A stretch of 22,281 nt of DNA, from assembly GCA_003194525.1 (NCBI GenBank), contig NBIV01000696.1, positions 1 to 22,281 of the forward strand, written 5' to 3'. Both the position numbers and the translations under genes were made by a program. Positions 9,529-19,500 of the stretch are shown piece after piece (position 1 is the first letter of the stretch; each line of letters begins with the position of its first letter). Under the pieces are notes generated by a model that searched no databases, was not told where the DNA came from, and saw only the letters and a program-made list of their open reading frames with translations. The DNA comes from Gracilariopsis chorda. Its lineage: Eukaryota > Rhodophyta > Florideophyceae > Gracilariales > Gracilariaceae.

Positions 9529-9553
9529 CTTTTGGAGCGAGGGGCTCCAAAAG
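9529..9553. other. U3 hairpin next to the 12-bp palindrome in B LTR
   Basis: CTTTTGGAGC and GCTCCAAAAG form a perfect 10-bp stem with loop GAGGG. The A LTR has AGAGG/CCTCT flanked by TTTT/AAAA at the same place, and C has TTTTGT/ACAAAA. Position is conserved while stem sequence differs. Confidence 0.6.
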
Positions 9554-9646
9554 TGCCCATCGTCCCCTGAAGGTTTGGTTTTGGACCAAGCTGAGACCTT
9601 CTGTGGGGGTTGGCCAGCCACTCGTCCACTTGTAGAGTTCAACACT

Positions 9647-12600
9647 TCAACACTCCTCCTCGAGTTTCTGTCCAAGACCAAGCAGTTTGAGAATTTCATT
9701 AACCTTCATACGTCCCAATGGCTTGGTGAGTAAATCGGCATCATTCAGCTCACTTGGGACGTATTGAACACTAATCACATTGTCTCTTATGAGATCTCGG
9801 ATAAAGTGAACCTTTACATCAATGTGCTTAGCACGACTAGAAGGACACCTTTCACCACCAGCCCACTCCAATGCGCACTGGTTGTCAGAGTGTAGAGGAA
9901 CCAAAGGTTTCATGTCGAAGCCGCATTCCCATAGCACACGAGCAACCCATACCACTTCCTGTGCAGCCAAAGTCAGAGCATAGTACTCCGCCTCGCCAGT
10001 GGATAGCGCAACTGACGCTTGTTTTCTACCACCATACCAGCAGGTTGCTGACCCAAGTTTAACGATATACCCGGACATCGACTTCCGACTCGTGGTATCT
10101 CCAGCGTAGTCAGAGTCCACAAAACCATGCAGATCTAGCGATCCAGGCCTGTAGCATAGCCCATGCTGTCGCGTTCCACACAGGTACCTGAGCACACGCT
10201 TCACTGCTTTGTGACACCAAGTGGTAGGAGCACTCTGAAAACGAGCCAGGATGAGAACTGGTGCAAGTATATCCAACCTAGTACGTAGTGCCAAGTACAG
10301 CAGAGACCCGATCATCTGCTGGTACAACTGCACATCCATTGATGATTTGTCCTCCTCCATTGCTAGAGATGTGAAGAAGCACTCCACCATAGGGCTAGGT
10401 ACTGGCTTAGCGTTCTGGAGACCAAATCGTCGAAGTATACTTTCAATATACAGCGACTGTCCCAGCTTGACACCAAGGAGTTGTCCGGCTGTACCTATCT
10501 TCCATGACAGCTCCACGCCAAGGTACAGAGTGATTCGGTTCTCAATGCGGAGGTCATAGAGTGTTTTGAGCTCCTCCAACACCGTAGTCCGTTGCTCTAG
10601 CGTTGGCGTGAACACCAGAATGTCGTCCACATATACTAGTATGTAGGCATACATGCCATCTCCAACCTTTTGCTTGAATACGCACGGTGCGCTGGGTAGT
10701 TCCTCAAAACCCAACCTCTTCATGTCTGCTTTGAACTTGGTGTGCTATGCTAGATGAGCCTGTTTCAAACCATACATAGCCTTGAGTAACTTATAGCACT
10801 TTGTGGTCAGACCAGGAACACCACGCGGCGACATCACCCACACGTCTTCTTTAAGCTCACCGTTGAGAAATGCAGTCTTAACATCTACTTGAGCCACATA
10901 CATCTGAATACAAAGTGAGACGTACAGGAACATGCGGACCAGGCTAAATGGCACTACTGGCGCATATGTCTCCATGTAGTTCTGCCCGTATGTCTGGTGA
11001 TTGCCACCAGCCACAACCCTAGCCTTGAATCTCTCAACTGATCCTTTGGCATCGCGCTTTACGTTTAGAATGACATGAGTAGGAAGAGGCTGAGAGGCAG
11101 GTGATTCATCCTCCTCCCAAGTGTTCTTCTCCTCCAGAGATGTCAGTTCTTCATCAATGGCACTTTTCCAAAGGCTCTGCTCAGGTGGTGTGGCAGACAG
11201 TGCTTCGCCGAGAGTAGGTTCATCACTGGTAGTAATATCCATTTGTGACGTTGCACTACCGGCCATGTACCACCACTTAGCTGGTGCACGTCGTGTACGG
11301 CGAGGATAGCGTGGTTCTGGTTCAGATTCCGGTAAGACATCAGTGTCCGAAGTATGTTGACTAGCACTTGGGGCATGCTCACCACAATTGTCTGTGTCCA
11401 AATCGTCACCAGAAGTATGCTCGCTATCATCTGGATGATCGGTACCGCTTTCAATGCTCTGTGCCGTTGGTATAGGAGTGGATTCAATATGTTCCGTATC
11501 ACTCTCAATGTCCAATGGGGTGTCCACAGAAACCATACTACCACTCTCAGTATCGATTTCAGAGTGATCTGTGCATTCATAAGTATCATCTGATGCACCT
11601 TCATCACTCATAACATGTTCCAGAAATGGTACCCCAGGGAACTTGGACTCGTCAAATGTCACATGACGAGACTTTACAATGCTTGGAATCTCATCACTAT
11701 CATTGACTAAAACATCATACACACCATGCTCAGGAGTCTGCAAGTACACTCCCTCAAGTGCACGAGACTCCAACTTGGTATCCGGTTTCATCTTAAGCAC
11801 GAACGCAGCACACCCAAACACTTTGACATGCTTCAGGGATGGTTTTGAACCAGTCATCAAAAGGTAAGGGCTGCTTCCAGTTGCTGAGTGATAAACACTA
11901 TTGCGAACATGTATGAAGTGCTTTAATGCGTATCGCCACAAGCACTCTGGGAGACTTGCCTGTATGAGCAAAGCTCGAGCAGCTTCCTCCATAGTGCGAT
12001 TGATGCGCTCGGCTATTGCATTGTGTTCCGGAGTATACGGAGGAGAGAAAGAAGTGTCTTGAAGATTGTTGGCAGGGTTCAGCTGCAACGCAATATACTC
12101 CTGGGCATTATCCGAGTGCACTTTCGCAATGGCCACTCCTCCAAGCTGCTGGAACTTGTGCTCAACTGCATCGAATACAACAGCAATTTCACTTTTATGG
12201 GTCATGAAGCCTAAGAGTGCATACCTTGAATGCTCGTCAAGGAAGGTAGTGGCATATTGAAACCTTTGTGGGAATGAAGGTACAAGGGGTCCTAGTATAT
12301 CGGAGTGTACCACCTCACCTACGGATGATGCTCAGTCGTATTTGCCAGGGAACGGAAGTTTATGTGCCTTACCAAGCATACGCGGGCGGCATATCTCCTC
12401 CATTCCCGACATCTTCAGCATCCCTTCAGCATGTTTGTAAACTGACTGGAGGTCGCGCGTATTGATGTGGGCAAGTCGCCGATGCCATAGATTAGCAATC
12501 CTGGACTCCGATGTCTTCATGCAATGATCTCCACTAGTTGGTGACGAGGATGGGGTTGGGTTGGTACCTTGCAATATCGGATCGGGTAAGGTGTAAAACC

Positions 12601-13996
12601 CCGAGCGCCGATCGCGATGGCCACTACCGACTACAAACCCATTGTCCAAGGTGAGACGAACTTCACTTGAGCGAAAGAAAGATTCAATGCCCTTGTCCGC
12701 CAAGCATCCTATGGACACCAAATTGTATTCCAGTTCTGGAACGAACAGGACATCAGTCAATCGTAGGTTTGCGTACTCAAATGGCAATACTATGTCACCC
12801 CGCTGCGTTGCACATACTTCATTATTGTCGGCAAGCATGATGGTTCGAGTTTCTACATTGTGCAAAGACTCGGGAATAAACGCAGACACCGAATGGAAAA
12901 AGTGTGATGTAGCACCACTATCGGCATAGGTGTCCATATCACAACTGTCGGGAGGTACGATGGAAGACTTTTCCAGTGCCATACCACATACCTCAATCTT
13001 TGATGAACTACCAGCCGGTTTATTGCAAGACTTGGACGCCCCAGATTTGCTCTTCGATTTGATGTTAAGCTTGTCCAGGATGCTTTTGGGTAAGTGATTA
13101 TCTGGGTTATCGGGATTCACATGGCATCTGTCCTTTGCGTGACCATCACGATCACAGAATTCACAGTGATAAGTCCGGTTACTGGACACCACGTATGCTC
13201 TACCAGTTGTACTTGGCCGATCATCAGAGTCACTTCCATCCCTGACGTGAGTGTGACTGGAGTTTTGGGACACACGTGAACCACTAGAACCTTTGCTTCT
13301 GTTCTTCTTTCGACTTCGCGTACGTCCTGAACTAGAAGAACTGACCAGACGAGCATTGTACTCATCGATCAAAGTGGTTGCCACATAGTCCCAAGTCAGT
13401 TCCGATATGTCCTTGGTACGGAGTGCAGCAGCCGTGGACTCCAACGAACTGTTCGGATCAATGGAAGCAAGTAGCATAGGTGCCTTGTGAGACTCCGGTA
13501 TAGCAGCATCCTTGCCCATACGGTCTAACTGAGCGAACAATGCCGTGTATTGATCCACATAGCTGGACATGTTCTCACCGCTGTACGACATTCGGAACAA
13601 TCGTGTCTGCACTGCAATTCTAGATACAGTCCTATTGGAGGCATAACGTCCATCGAAGAGTTGCAACATACGTGCAGGATCATCATCCACGTCCATGACT
13701 ACGCGTAATGGAGCATCACCAAGAGCACAGATGATGATACCACAAGCCTTTTCTCGTTTCGCAATGATACGGGGAGTTGCTATTTCAGTGCCACTACCTG
13801 CGGTAGTTGTGTCTTGAGTTGAAATATCTGTGGTAGATTGAACCCCAGGGGGATTCGCGACATTCCAGACACCATTAATACGGCATGCAGCACGAAGACG
13901 GTGACGCCACAGCATATAATCCTCACCACGCTTACCATGGAAACGAGGAATTTTCATTCCAGATGTGGATTCCATTTCAACTTCGGAGTCGGACAT
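9647..13996 (-). pseudogene. B2 gag-pol polyprotein with two in-frame stops
   Basis: One frame of 1450 codons including the terminator, from ATG 13996-13994 to TGA 9649-9647. Gag; CCHC knuckle C278-C281-H286-C291 (13165 to 13124); protease Asp359 in ADSGATSH; integrase zinc domain with C536 but Arg instead of Cys at 539 (12382-12380; B1 has Cys); integrase core D566, D629, E663; RT with YVDD at 10633-10622; RNase H with DSD, GEAEY and HSDN motifs. Premature stops: TGA at 12334-12332 (Arg codon in B1), before the integrase core, and TAG at 10747-10745 (Trp codon in B1), in RT. There are no frameshifts. The last Cys codon and the terminator lie inside the 3' LTR. Enzymatically dead as read, though gag and protease could still be made. 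Confidence 0.93.
9653..9664 (-). other. Polypurine tract of B2
   Basis: In element sense CTCGAGGAGGAG immediately before the LTR start TGTTGAAG. This is the expected place and composition for plus-strand DNA priming. It also encodes the last Glu codons of pol. Confidence 0.75.
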
Positions 13997-14317
13997 GGTT
14001 CCTACGGGACTAGAACCAAAGAAAAGCAACAAAAGCAACTATGTAGATGCCAAATGTATTGATATCGACGCAATGTATTGAAGCCGAAAGAGGGATTTCA
14101 AGGCTTCTGTTACACAAAGAACCAGAAAAACTGGAGCGGAGAAGAATATCAAACACTCAACAGCGAAAACTTCAGCGGAGACCGTGTAACCAAGTCTACT
14201 ACGCTTGTCGAGACGCGTCTCGTACGCGATCACAGGCAGAGTTCGGGTACTTAACGCCCGGAGTATACTCACAGGACGTACTGATACGAGCCTGGACAGA
14301 AATAAAACTTCTTAAGA

Positions 14318-14394
14318 CGGGCGCACTGGCAGGAGATACTATCCCCGCTACCCTAGAGGTCCGAATCCTCTGGTCCCTGGTAACTCTCTCCAGG
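14318..14394 (-). promoter_or_regulatory. Structured leader motif (B2 copy)
   Basis: Identical in arrangement to the motif in B1 at 8459-8535: CGGGCGCACTG block, CCGCTACCCTAG block, AGAGG/CCTCT and CCTGG/CCAGG hairpins. Confidence 0.6.
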
Positions 14395-14564
14395 TGAGAT
14401 GCGGTTTCTGCAACCAATCCTGCTCTGCGCACTTCAGAGCGAGGGGCTTTACAATCCGTACGAGACGTCCAAGGGAGGCTAGTAGCTGACGCGATAAGCT
14501 TTCACCAGTTAACCCCTTCTAGTCGCTTGCCGGAAAATAGCGCGGTCTTCCTTGTGCGCTGAAG

Positions 14565-14569
14565 CAAAG
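14565..14569. other. Target-site duplication CAAAG, left copy
   Basis: CAAAG directly before the A2 5' LTR, repeated at 21333-21337 directly after the 3' LTR. The unoccupied site in B1 (8706-8710) has a single CAAAG within GAAGCAAAGAAGCAGG, which proves this is a 5-bp duplication made on insertion. Confidence 0.97.
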
Positions 14570-15317
14570 TGTTGGCAGTAGTACCTGTGCTGTCACTGAA
14601 AACCAAATGTTCCGGGGAGCATGGGCTGTTTTAGAGGGTACCTCTGCAAAAGCGCATATGCGCGTGTGCGCGAACCCAACGTGAAACTCGCTTCTGATTG
14701 GCTACTGCAAATGTACATATGCAACGTGGTGCGTACAAGTGGTATGGCATAACTGGGTCGGTTGGACACAACCACGTGTCCAGCTACTACAGTGGTCACA
14801 GTGTACGTTGTGTGCAGGGGATACTGGTGAAGTGGTTGACACCTGTTACAAGTGGTACAGCAGTGGTTGGTACAATGGTAAGGTGCGCATGCACTGTCAA
14901 CAGGTTTACACATGCACGGGTATATTGATGACATGGCACTAACACCACAGGTTACGTGCCGACTTACCGTGACGTGTTGACTTACCGTGATGTGTTGGCA
15001 TGTGCTGGCGTGTGTTGGAGTCGTGAATTTGTGCCTTGTCATGGTCATGTGTATGCACGTAACTATTACAGAACATTGGTGCGTTCGTGTGCGTTGGTGT
15101 AATGAGGTTGTGCTGAGCTGGCTATGTCATGTTAGATGATGATTGGTAGTATTGAGTGTCCCTGCTTAGTGGTTTAGGTTTTACTTGTAGTTGGTGTTCC
15201 CGCGCAATTCGAGTTTAGAGTGGTATAAAAGATGTGCCTGAAGGACCTCCAAGTAAATCCAAGCTAGAGCTGGCGAACTTCCCTTCCATCCCCTCAACTT
15301 CCTTTCAACTTTCAACA
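14570..15317 (+). repeat. 5' LTR of A2
   Basis: 748 bp, TGTTGGCAG...TTTCAACA. U3 contains the palindrome GCGCATATGCGC (14652-14663), an inverted CCAAT (TGATTGGCTA), two 18-bp tandem repeats (14961-14978 and 14979-14996) and a TATA box TATAAAA (15224-15230). Transcription probably starts some 25-30 bp after the TATA box, leaving a short R-U5 of about 60-70 bp. Confidence 0.95.
15224..15230 (+). promoter_or_regulatory. TATA box in A2 5' LTR
   Basis: TATAAAA about 88 bp before the LTR end, in element sense. The 3' LTR has TATATAA at the same place (21239-21245), and A1 has TATATAA near 2508-2514. Confidence 0.6.
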
Positions 15318-15333
15318 GGTTATGGGCCCAGCC
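15318..15333 (+). other. Primer-binding site of A2 (initiator tRNA-Met anticodon arm)
   Basis: GGTTATGGGCCCAGCC begins at the first base after the LTR and is complementary to the anticodon stem-loop of initiator tRNA-Met. It implies a half-tRNA primer. Confidence 0.87.
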
Positions 15334-15891
15334 CCGCTGACCGCTGCCCCTATCCCTTTCCGTATCGTTCGTCTGTCGCCGCTCTCCCTCACCGCCGTTC
15401 ATCCGTCTCGCTGTTGTTGCCTCTTTCGTCGTTGCGTCGGGTGTCTTGATCCCATTGTTGGTCGGTGCTGGTCATTCTCCTTGGGTTTGCGTTCCTCCCT
15501 GGGGGCGTTGTGGTGGTAGTGGTTTGACGTTTACTTGCTATCGTTGTTGAGTTGGGCCTCCGTTGTCGCCCGTGTTGTCGATCGCTATCTACTTGTGTGT
15601 GACACTCCCTCTATCTTGTGTTTTGGGATCCCCGAATCGTTTGTCGGGTCGTATCCGTGAGGTCGAGTCGGTCTAATTTCGAAGTCTGGGCTCCGTGATC
15701 GTGTGCTCAGCAGTTGTTTGTTTCTCGTGTTTCTTAATAATCATCTGGTGTCCAGTGCGACGAGCGGTTGATCCGGGTTACTTTGGGTGATTCCAGTATC
15801 CGGGGACGTGAGCCTGGCGGCTTGAACCAAAGCGGGTGTACTGTCGAGCGGCTTCCCACCGGTCCATTTGGACAGATAACGGTGACGGTCG

Positions 15892-16341
15892 TTAAGACCT
15901 GGTAAGTTCAGCGGGTGCATCTGTGGACGGGGTGCCGTGGCGTACTGCGCTGGTGCGGGTGATTGAATTATTTGTTTTGATCCTGACTGCGTGTCGGGAT
16001 TCTTGGGCTGTTGCGAAGGTATTCCATAACGAGCTTTTGATCCGTGCATCTGACCCTTGGGCGTTTGTGCGGGGAGGCGACGTGGCGTAGGCTGACCTCC
16101 TTCTTAGGATCAGGCCGCGTGTGACCTTAAGTGGTTGCGCGTTAGCAGCGTACTTTGGTTGCCATAGTAGCTTCAGTTGCAAGGTCGCGCAAGTTCTTGC
16201 AAGAGGCCAGAGAGGGTTATACTTGGTGAAGGCATATCTTGGGTCATTAACCATCCTCTGGAAGCCTCGTAGAGAGCGACGCATCTTCTCCTTAGACGTA
16301 GGAGAGGGAAGACAGAAGAAGACGTCTTGTACCCGGAGCAT
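15892..16341 (-). other. Antisense open reading frame in the A2 leader, 149 codons
   Basis: Same frame as 1396-1845 in A1, beginning with an ATG in the hairpin-3 loop of the structured motif. The predicted product is basic; no domain is recognised. The frame is intact in both A copies although A1 has many indels elsewhere. A chance open frame is the simplest alternative. Confidence 0.25.
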
Positions 16342-16406
16342 CTCCGGGGGCCAGGGGTCCGACACCCTAGGGTAGCGGAGGTAGTTTCTTCCCGTCAGTG
16401 CGCCCG
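16332..16406 (+). promoter_or_regulatory. Structured leader motif (A2 copy)
   Basis: Sense strand: CCCGGAG-CAT-CTCCGGG stem (16332-16348), then AGGG/CCCT hairpin, CTAGGGTAGCGG, GGAG/CTTCC region and CAGTGCGCCCG. It matches the A1 motif, with small indels, and aligns with family B. Confidence 0.6.
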
Positions 16407-16415
16407 AATTTGAAG

Positions 16416-16466
16416 TTTTGTTGTTGTTGTTGTCGTTGTTTTTGTTGTTATTGTTGTCGTTGTTGC
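16416..16466 (+). repeat. (GTT)n-like microsatellite in A2 leader
   Basis: Imperfect GTT/TTG repeats with GTC and TTA interruptions, 70-120 nt before the gag ATG. Same tract as 1272-1324 in A1. Confidence 0.85.
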
Positions 16467-16535
16467 CATTTTTGTACTACTTAAGTGCCGTAGGTCTTCC
16501 ATCGCACCTGTGCTGTTTGTTTACATCTACCAAGC

Positions 16536-19500
16536 ATGGATTCATTCGGTGGCATCAAGATTGAAAAGTTGGGCGAGGATAACTTCCATGTATGGAAGCA
16601 AAAGGTTGAGTTGCTGCTTGCACTCAAGGACCTCGATGACCATCTTGAATCAACCAGGCCTACGGACGATGACGAGTTGTCAGCATGGAAGAAGAAAGAC
16701 GCCAAGGCCAGGGCTGTTATTGGTCTCAGCATCAGTGATGAGCATTTGGACCATGTGAGGGATACCGAGAATGCTGCGGAAATGTGGAAAGCCATTTGCG
16801 ATGTGTTCCAGCGTAAAACGCTGCTCAACCGAATCAATGCAAGACGTGCCTTCTACACAGCCAAGATGCGAGATGATGAGAAAATGTTACACTTCATCAA
16901 TCGTGTTCGTCATCTTGCATCGGATCTGAAGAGCATGGACGTAGTGGTTGAGGAGGAAGACATCGCTATGGCAATCCTATGTGGGCTACCAGACCGCTTC
17001 GAACACCTCATTGTCGCTATTGACACCACGATTGGTGATCGTAAACTCGATTTAGAGTTTGTGAAGAGTCGTTTGCTGCAAGAGGAACAGCGAATGAACG
17101 ATCGTGCCAAGGATGAGTCCGGAAGTGACACGGCTTTGGTCGGTGCGCAGTCACGAAAGAAGTCCATGGTGTGCTACTACTGTGGTAAGAAGGGGCATAT
17201 CCAGAGAAACTGTTTCAAGAGACAACGTGACGAAGCTAGCAAAGAGCAGAGTGCTGCCGCAAACCCAGCTGTGCAGACCAATCTCGGCAACGAGAAACGA
17301 GGATGTGACAGTGACTCTGACTTTGTTTGTCTCATTGCGACAGGTTCTGTGGAAGAAAGTATCAGTGACTGGATCATTGACTCTGGTGCCACCGCCCATA
17401 TGACGTATGACGAGTCCATGTTTGACAGTTATAGCAAAAGAGAGTCTGCCGGTGTGAGTATCGGCAATGACTCGAAGCTGGAGTCTCTTGGTCATGGCAG
17501 TGTCCACCTCGATCTCGCTGTTGAAGGACGTAAGAGCAAGTGCCGGTTGGGTGAAGTAGTGCACGTACCGAATTTAAGGTATCATCTGCTGTCAGTATCT
17601 GCGATGTGTGACCTGGGTGCGCGAGTGGTGTTTGACAAAACCAAAGTATGTGTATACAAAGGCAACACCATGATCGCCCAGGGCCGTCGCATCAAAGGAC
17701 TGTACTACCTATGTACCGCGATTGAAGTACCAGAAGACATGGACAACGCACTTGTGACTGACCTGTCACTATGGCATGATCGAATGGCTCATGTGAATGT
17801 GGATGGTATCAAACATATGGCTCGTAACGGTGTTGTGTCAGGGCTGAATGTGGACTTGAATCAATCGATGGATGTGTGTGACTCTTGTGTAGTGGGAAAA
17901 TCTACACGTGCTCCAACTCCCAAGCAAGGGGGGGAACGGGCTTTGCACCCATTGGACCTAGTGCATTCGGACATTTGTGGTCCAATCCAAGTAGGATCCT
18001 TGGGAGGTTCACACTACTTCGTCACATTCATCGATGATCACTCCCGTTTTTGCTTCTTGTACATGCTCAAGACCAAGGATGAGGTGTTCCACGTGTTCGT
18101 GAAGTGGCTCAAGATGGTTCAAAATCAGAGTGACCGACATGTGAAAACCATTACCGCACGTGAGTCTGTGCTACATGCGTTACGCAGAGACAATGCTGGT
18201 GAATATGTGTCAAAGAAGTTTTCACAAGAGCTTGAACGTCACGGTATTGAACATCAGCGAACGGTGCCTTACAATCCACATCAGAATGGTCTGGCCGAAC
18301 GGTTCAACCGAACACTCATGGACTTGGTGAGATCGATGCTGCATCACAAGAAACTGCCAAAGAGCTTCTGGGCTGAAGCATTGAACGTTGCAGTGTATGT
18401 GCGCAATCGAGTCACCTGCAAGGCCCTTCCGAGTGACGTGACACCACTCGAGATGTGGAGTGGATATGAACCTGACTTGAGCAATCTGCGTGTGTTCGGT
18501 AGCCGGTGCTGGTACAAAGTGGTGGACCACAAGCTGAAGAAGCTGGAGCAACGTGCCGTGGAGGCGATCTTTATTGGGTACACAACTGGATCGAACGGTT
18601 ATAAACTGTGGGATGCGCAAAAGAAGAAGGTGGTTGTGTCGAGAGATGTGAGGTTTGACGAATGTAGTGGTTCAGATCAAGGTACTGACCACTTTGATGA
18701 TGACGACTATGCTGAGATCGACATCTCGGACAAGCCGAAATCAAACATCACCTCCACCTCTACTACACCCACCGATGCTGCCCAAGTTGAACCTGCTGCA
18801 CCAGATACTCCACCAGAAGAAGCTTCAGGCAGTGGCCACGATGAGCCCACAGCTGAGACAGAAGTTGAGCCAGACGTACCAGATCCACCACCTCTTCGGA
18901 GATCCACTCGTGAGCGTAGAGCGCCTACCTCGTGGTGGCGCGGCACTGCCCTACTCACTGCCAGTGATGACGTCCCATCCTCATACTCCGATGCGGTGTC
19001 ACGTCCTGATTCAAAAGCGTGGACCAAGGCCATGAACAGTGAGTACGAGTCTCTGATGGAGCATGACACATGGGAGTTAGTGCCAAGGCCAGCTGACAGC
19101 AACGTGATATCATCCAAGTGGGTATTTGTGCAAAAATATGAGGCTGGCGACAACGATGAACCGACAGTGAGGTACAAGGCTCGTGTGGTGGCTCGAGGGT
19201 TTCTGCAGATCGAAGGTGTAGACTTCTCCGAGACGTATGCACCAGTGGTCAAATTCACATCCATTTAGAATGATTCTGTCCATTGTAGCAGTGCAGGACT
19301 ATCATCTGCACCAGATGGATGTGAAGACTGCATTCTTGAATGGCGACCTGGAAGAGACTGTGTACATGGAGCAGCCGGACGGATTCATCAAACCTGGGAA
19401 CGAGGACTTGGTATGCCTTCTCAAGAAAGCCATCTATGGGCTACGACAGGCATCAAGGCAGTGGTTTGCAAAGATGTACTTGTTCCTCGTTGGTTGGATG

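Larger units (their letters stand above)
3900..9652 (-). mobile_element. Copia-type retrotransposon B1, 3' end lost to C insertion
   Basis: Minus-strand family B copy with 5' LTR (9652 to 8925), primer-binding site, leader of about 790 nt and gag-pol. Homology to B2 stops at 3900, inside the RNase H region, where the C LTR begins; the last pol codons, polypurine tract and 3' LTR are displaced out of the window. Its LTR is shared with B2 (see the array entry). It differs from B2 by roughly 1% substitutions plus several single-base indels. Confidence 0.93.
8925..9652 (-). repeat. B LTR shared by B1 (as 5' LTR) and B2 (as 3' LTR)
   Basis: 728 bp with TGTTG...CAACA termini. One side abuts the primer-binding site of B1 (8924), the other the polypurine tract of B2 (9653). 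A normal LTR has an internal region on one side only, so this LTR joins two elements. Features: shared U3 module with palindrome GCGCATATGCGC at 9518-9529, a perfect 10-bp hairpin at 9529-9553, a GC-rich 12-bp hairpin at 9075-9103, and a TATATG sequence near 9058-9064 that may be the TATA box. The outer end could be 9644 rather than 9652, because TGTTGAA occurs twice; the polypurine tract favours 9652. Confidence 0.9.
13997..14569 (-). other. B2 leader, part next to gag
   Basis: Same as the B1 leader 8138-8710, with the structured motif at 14318-14394 and the candidate intron at 14010-14272. It is cut at 14569 by A2; the remainder resumes at 21338. No sense gene is seen. Confidence 0.88.
15902..16493 (+). 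other. Candidate leader intron, A2
   Basis: Donor CTG|GTAAGT at 15899-15907. Acceptor GCCGTAG|GTC ends at 16493 after a T-rich GTT tract and TACTTAA. Length 592 nt, equal in A1. A second possible acceptor, ACCAAG, lies directly before the ATG (16534). Needs RNA evidence. Confidence 0.3.
15318..16535 (+). other. A2 untranslated leader
   Basis: 1218 nt before the gag ATG, unusually long for a copia element. It holds a candidate intron (15902-16493), the structured motif (16332-16406), a GTT microsatellite (16416-16466) and an antisense 149-codon frame (16341 to 15892). Short sense frames in it look like chance. Confidence 0.85.

Noticed and set aside
15223..15449. Sense-strand small protein genes in the A2 LTR/leader
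   Set aside because: They cross the LTR end and primer-binding site, have no recognisable domain, and their frames differ between A copies.
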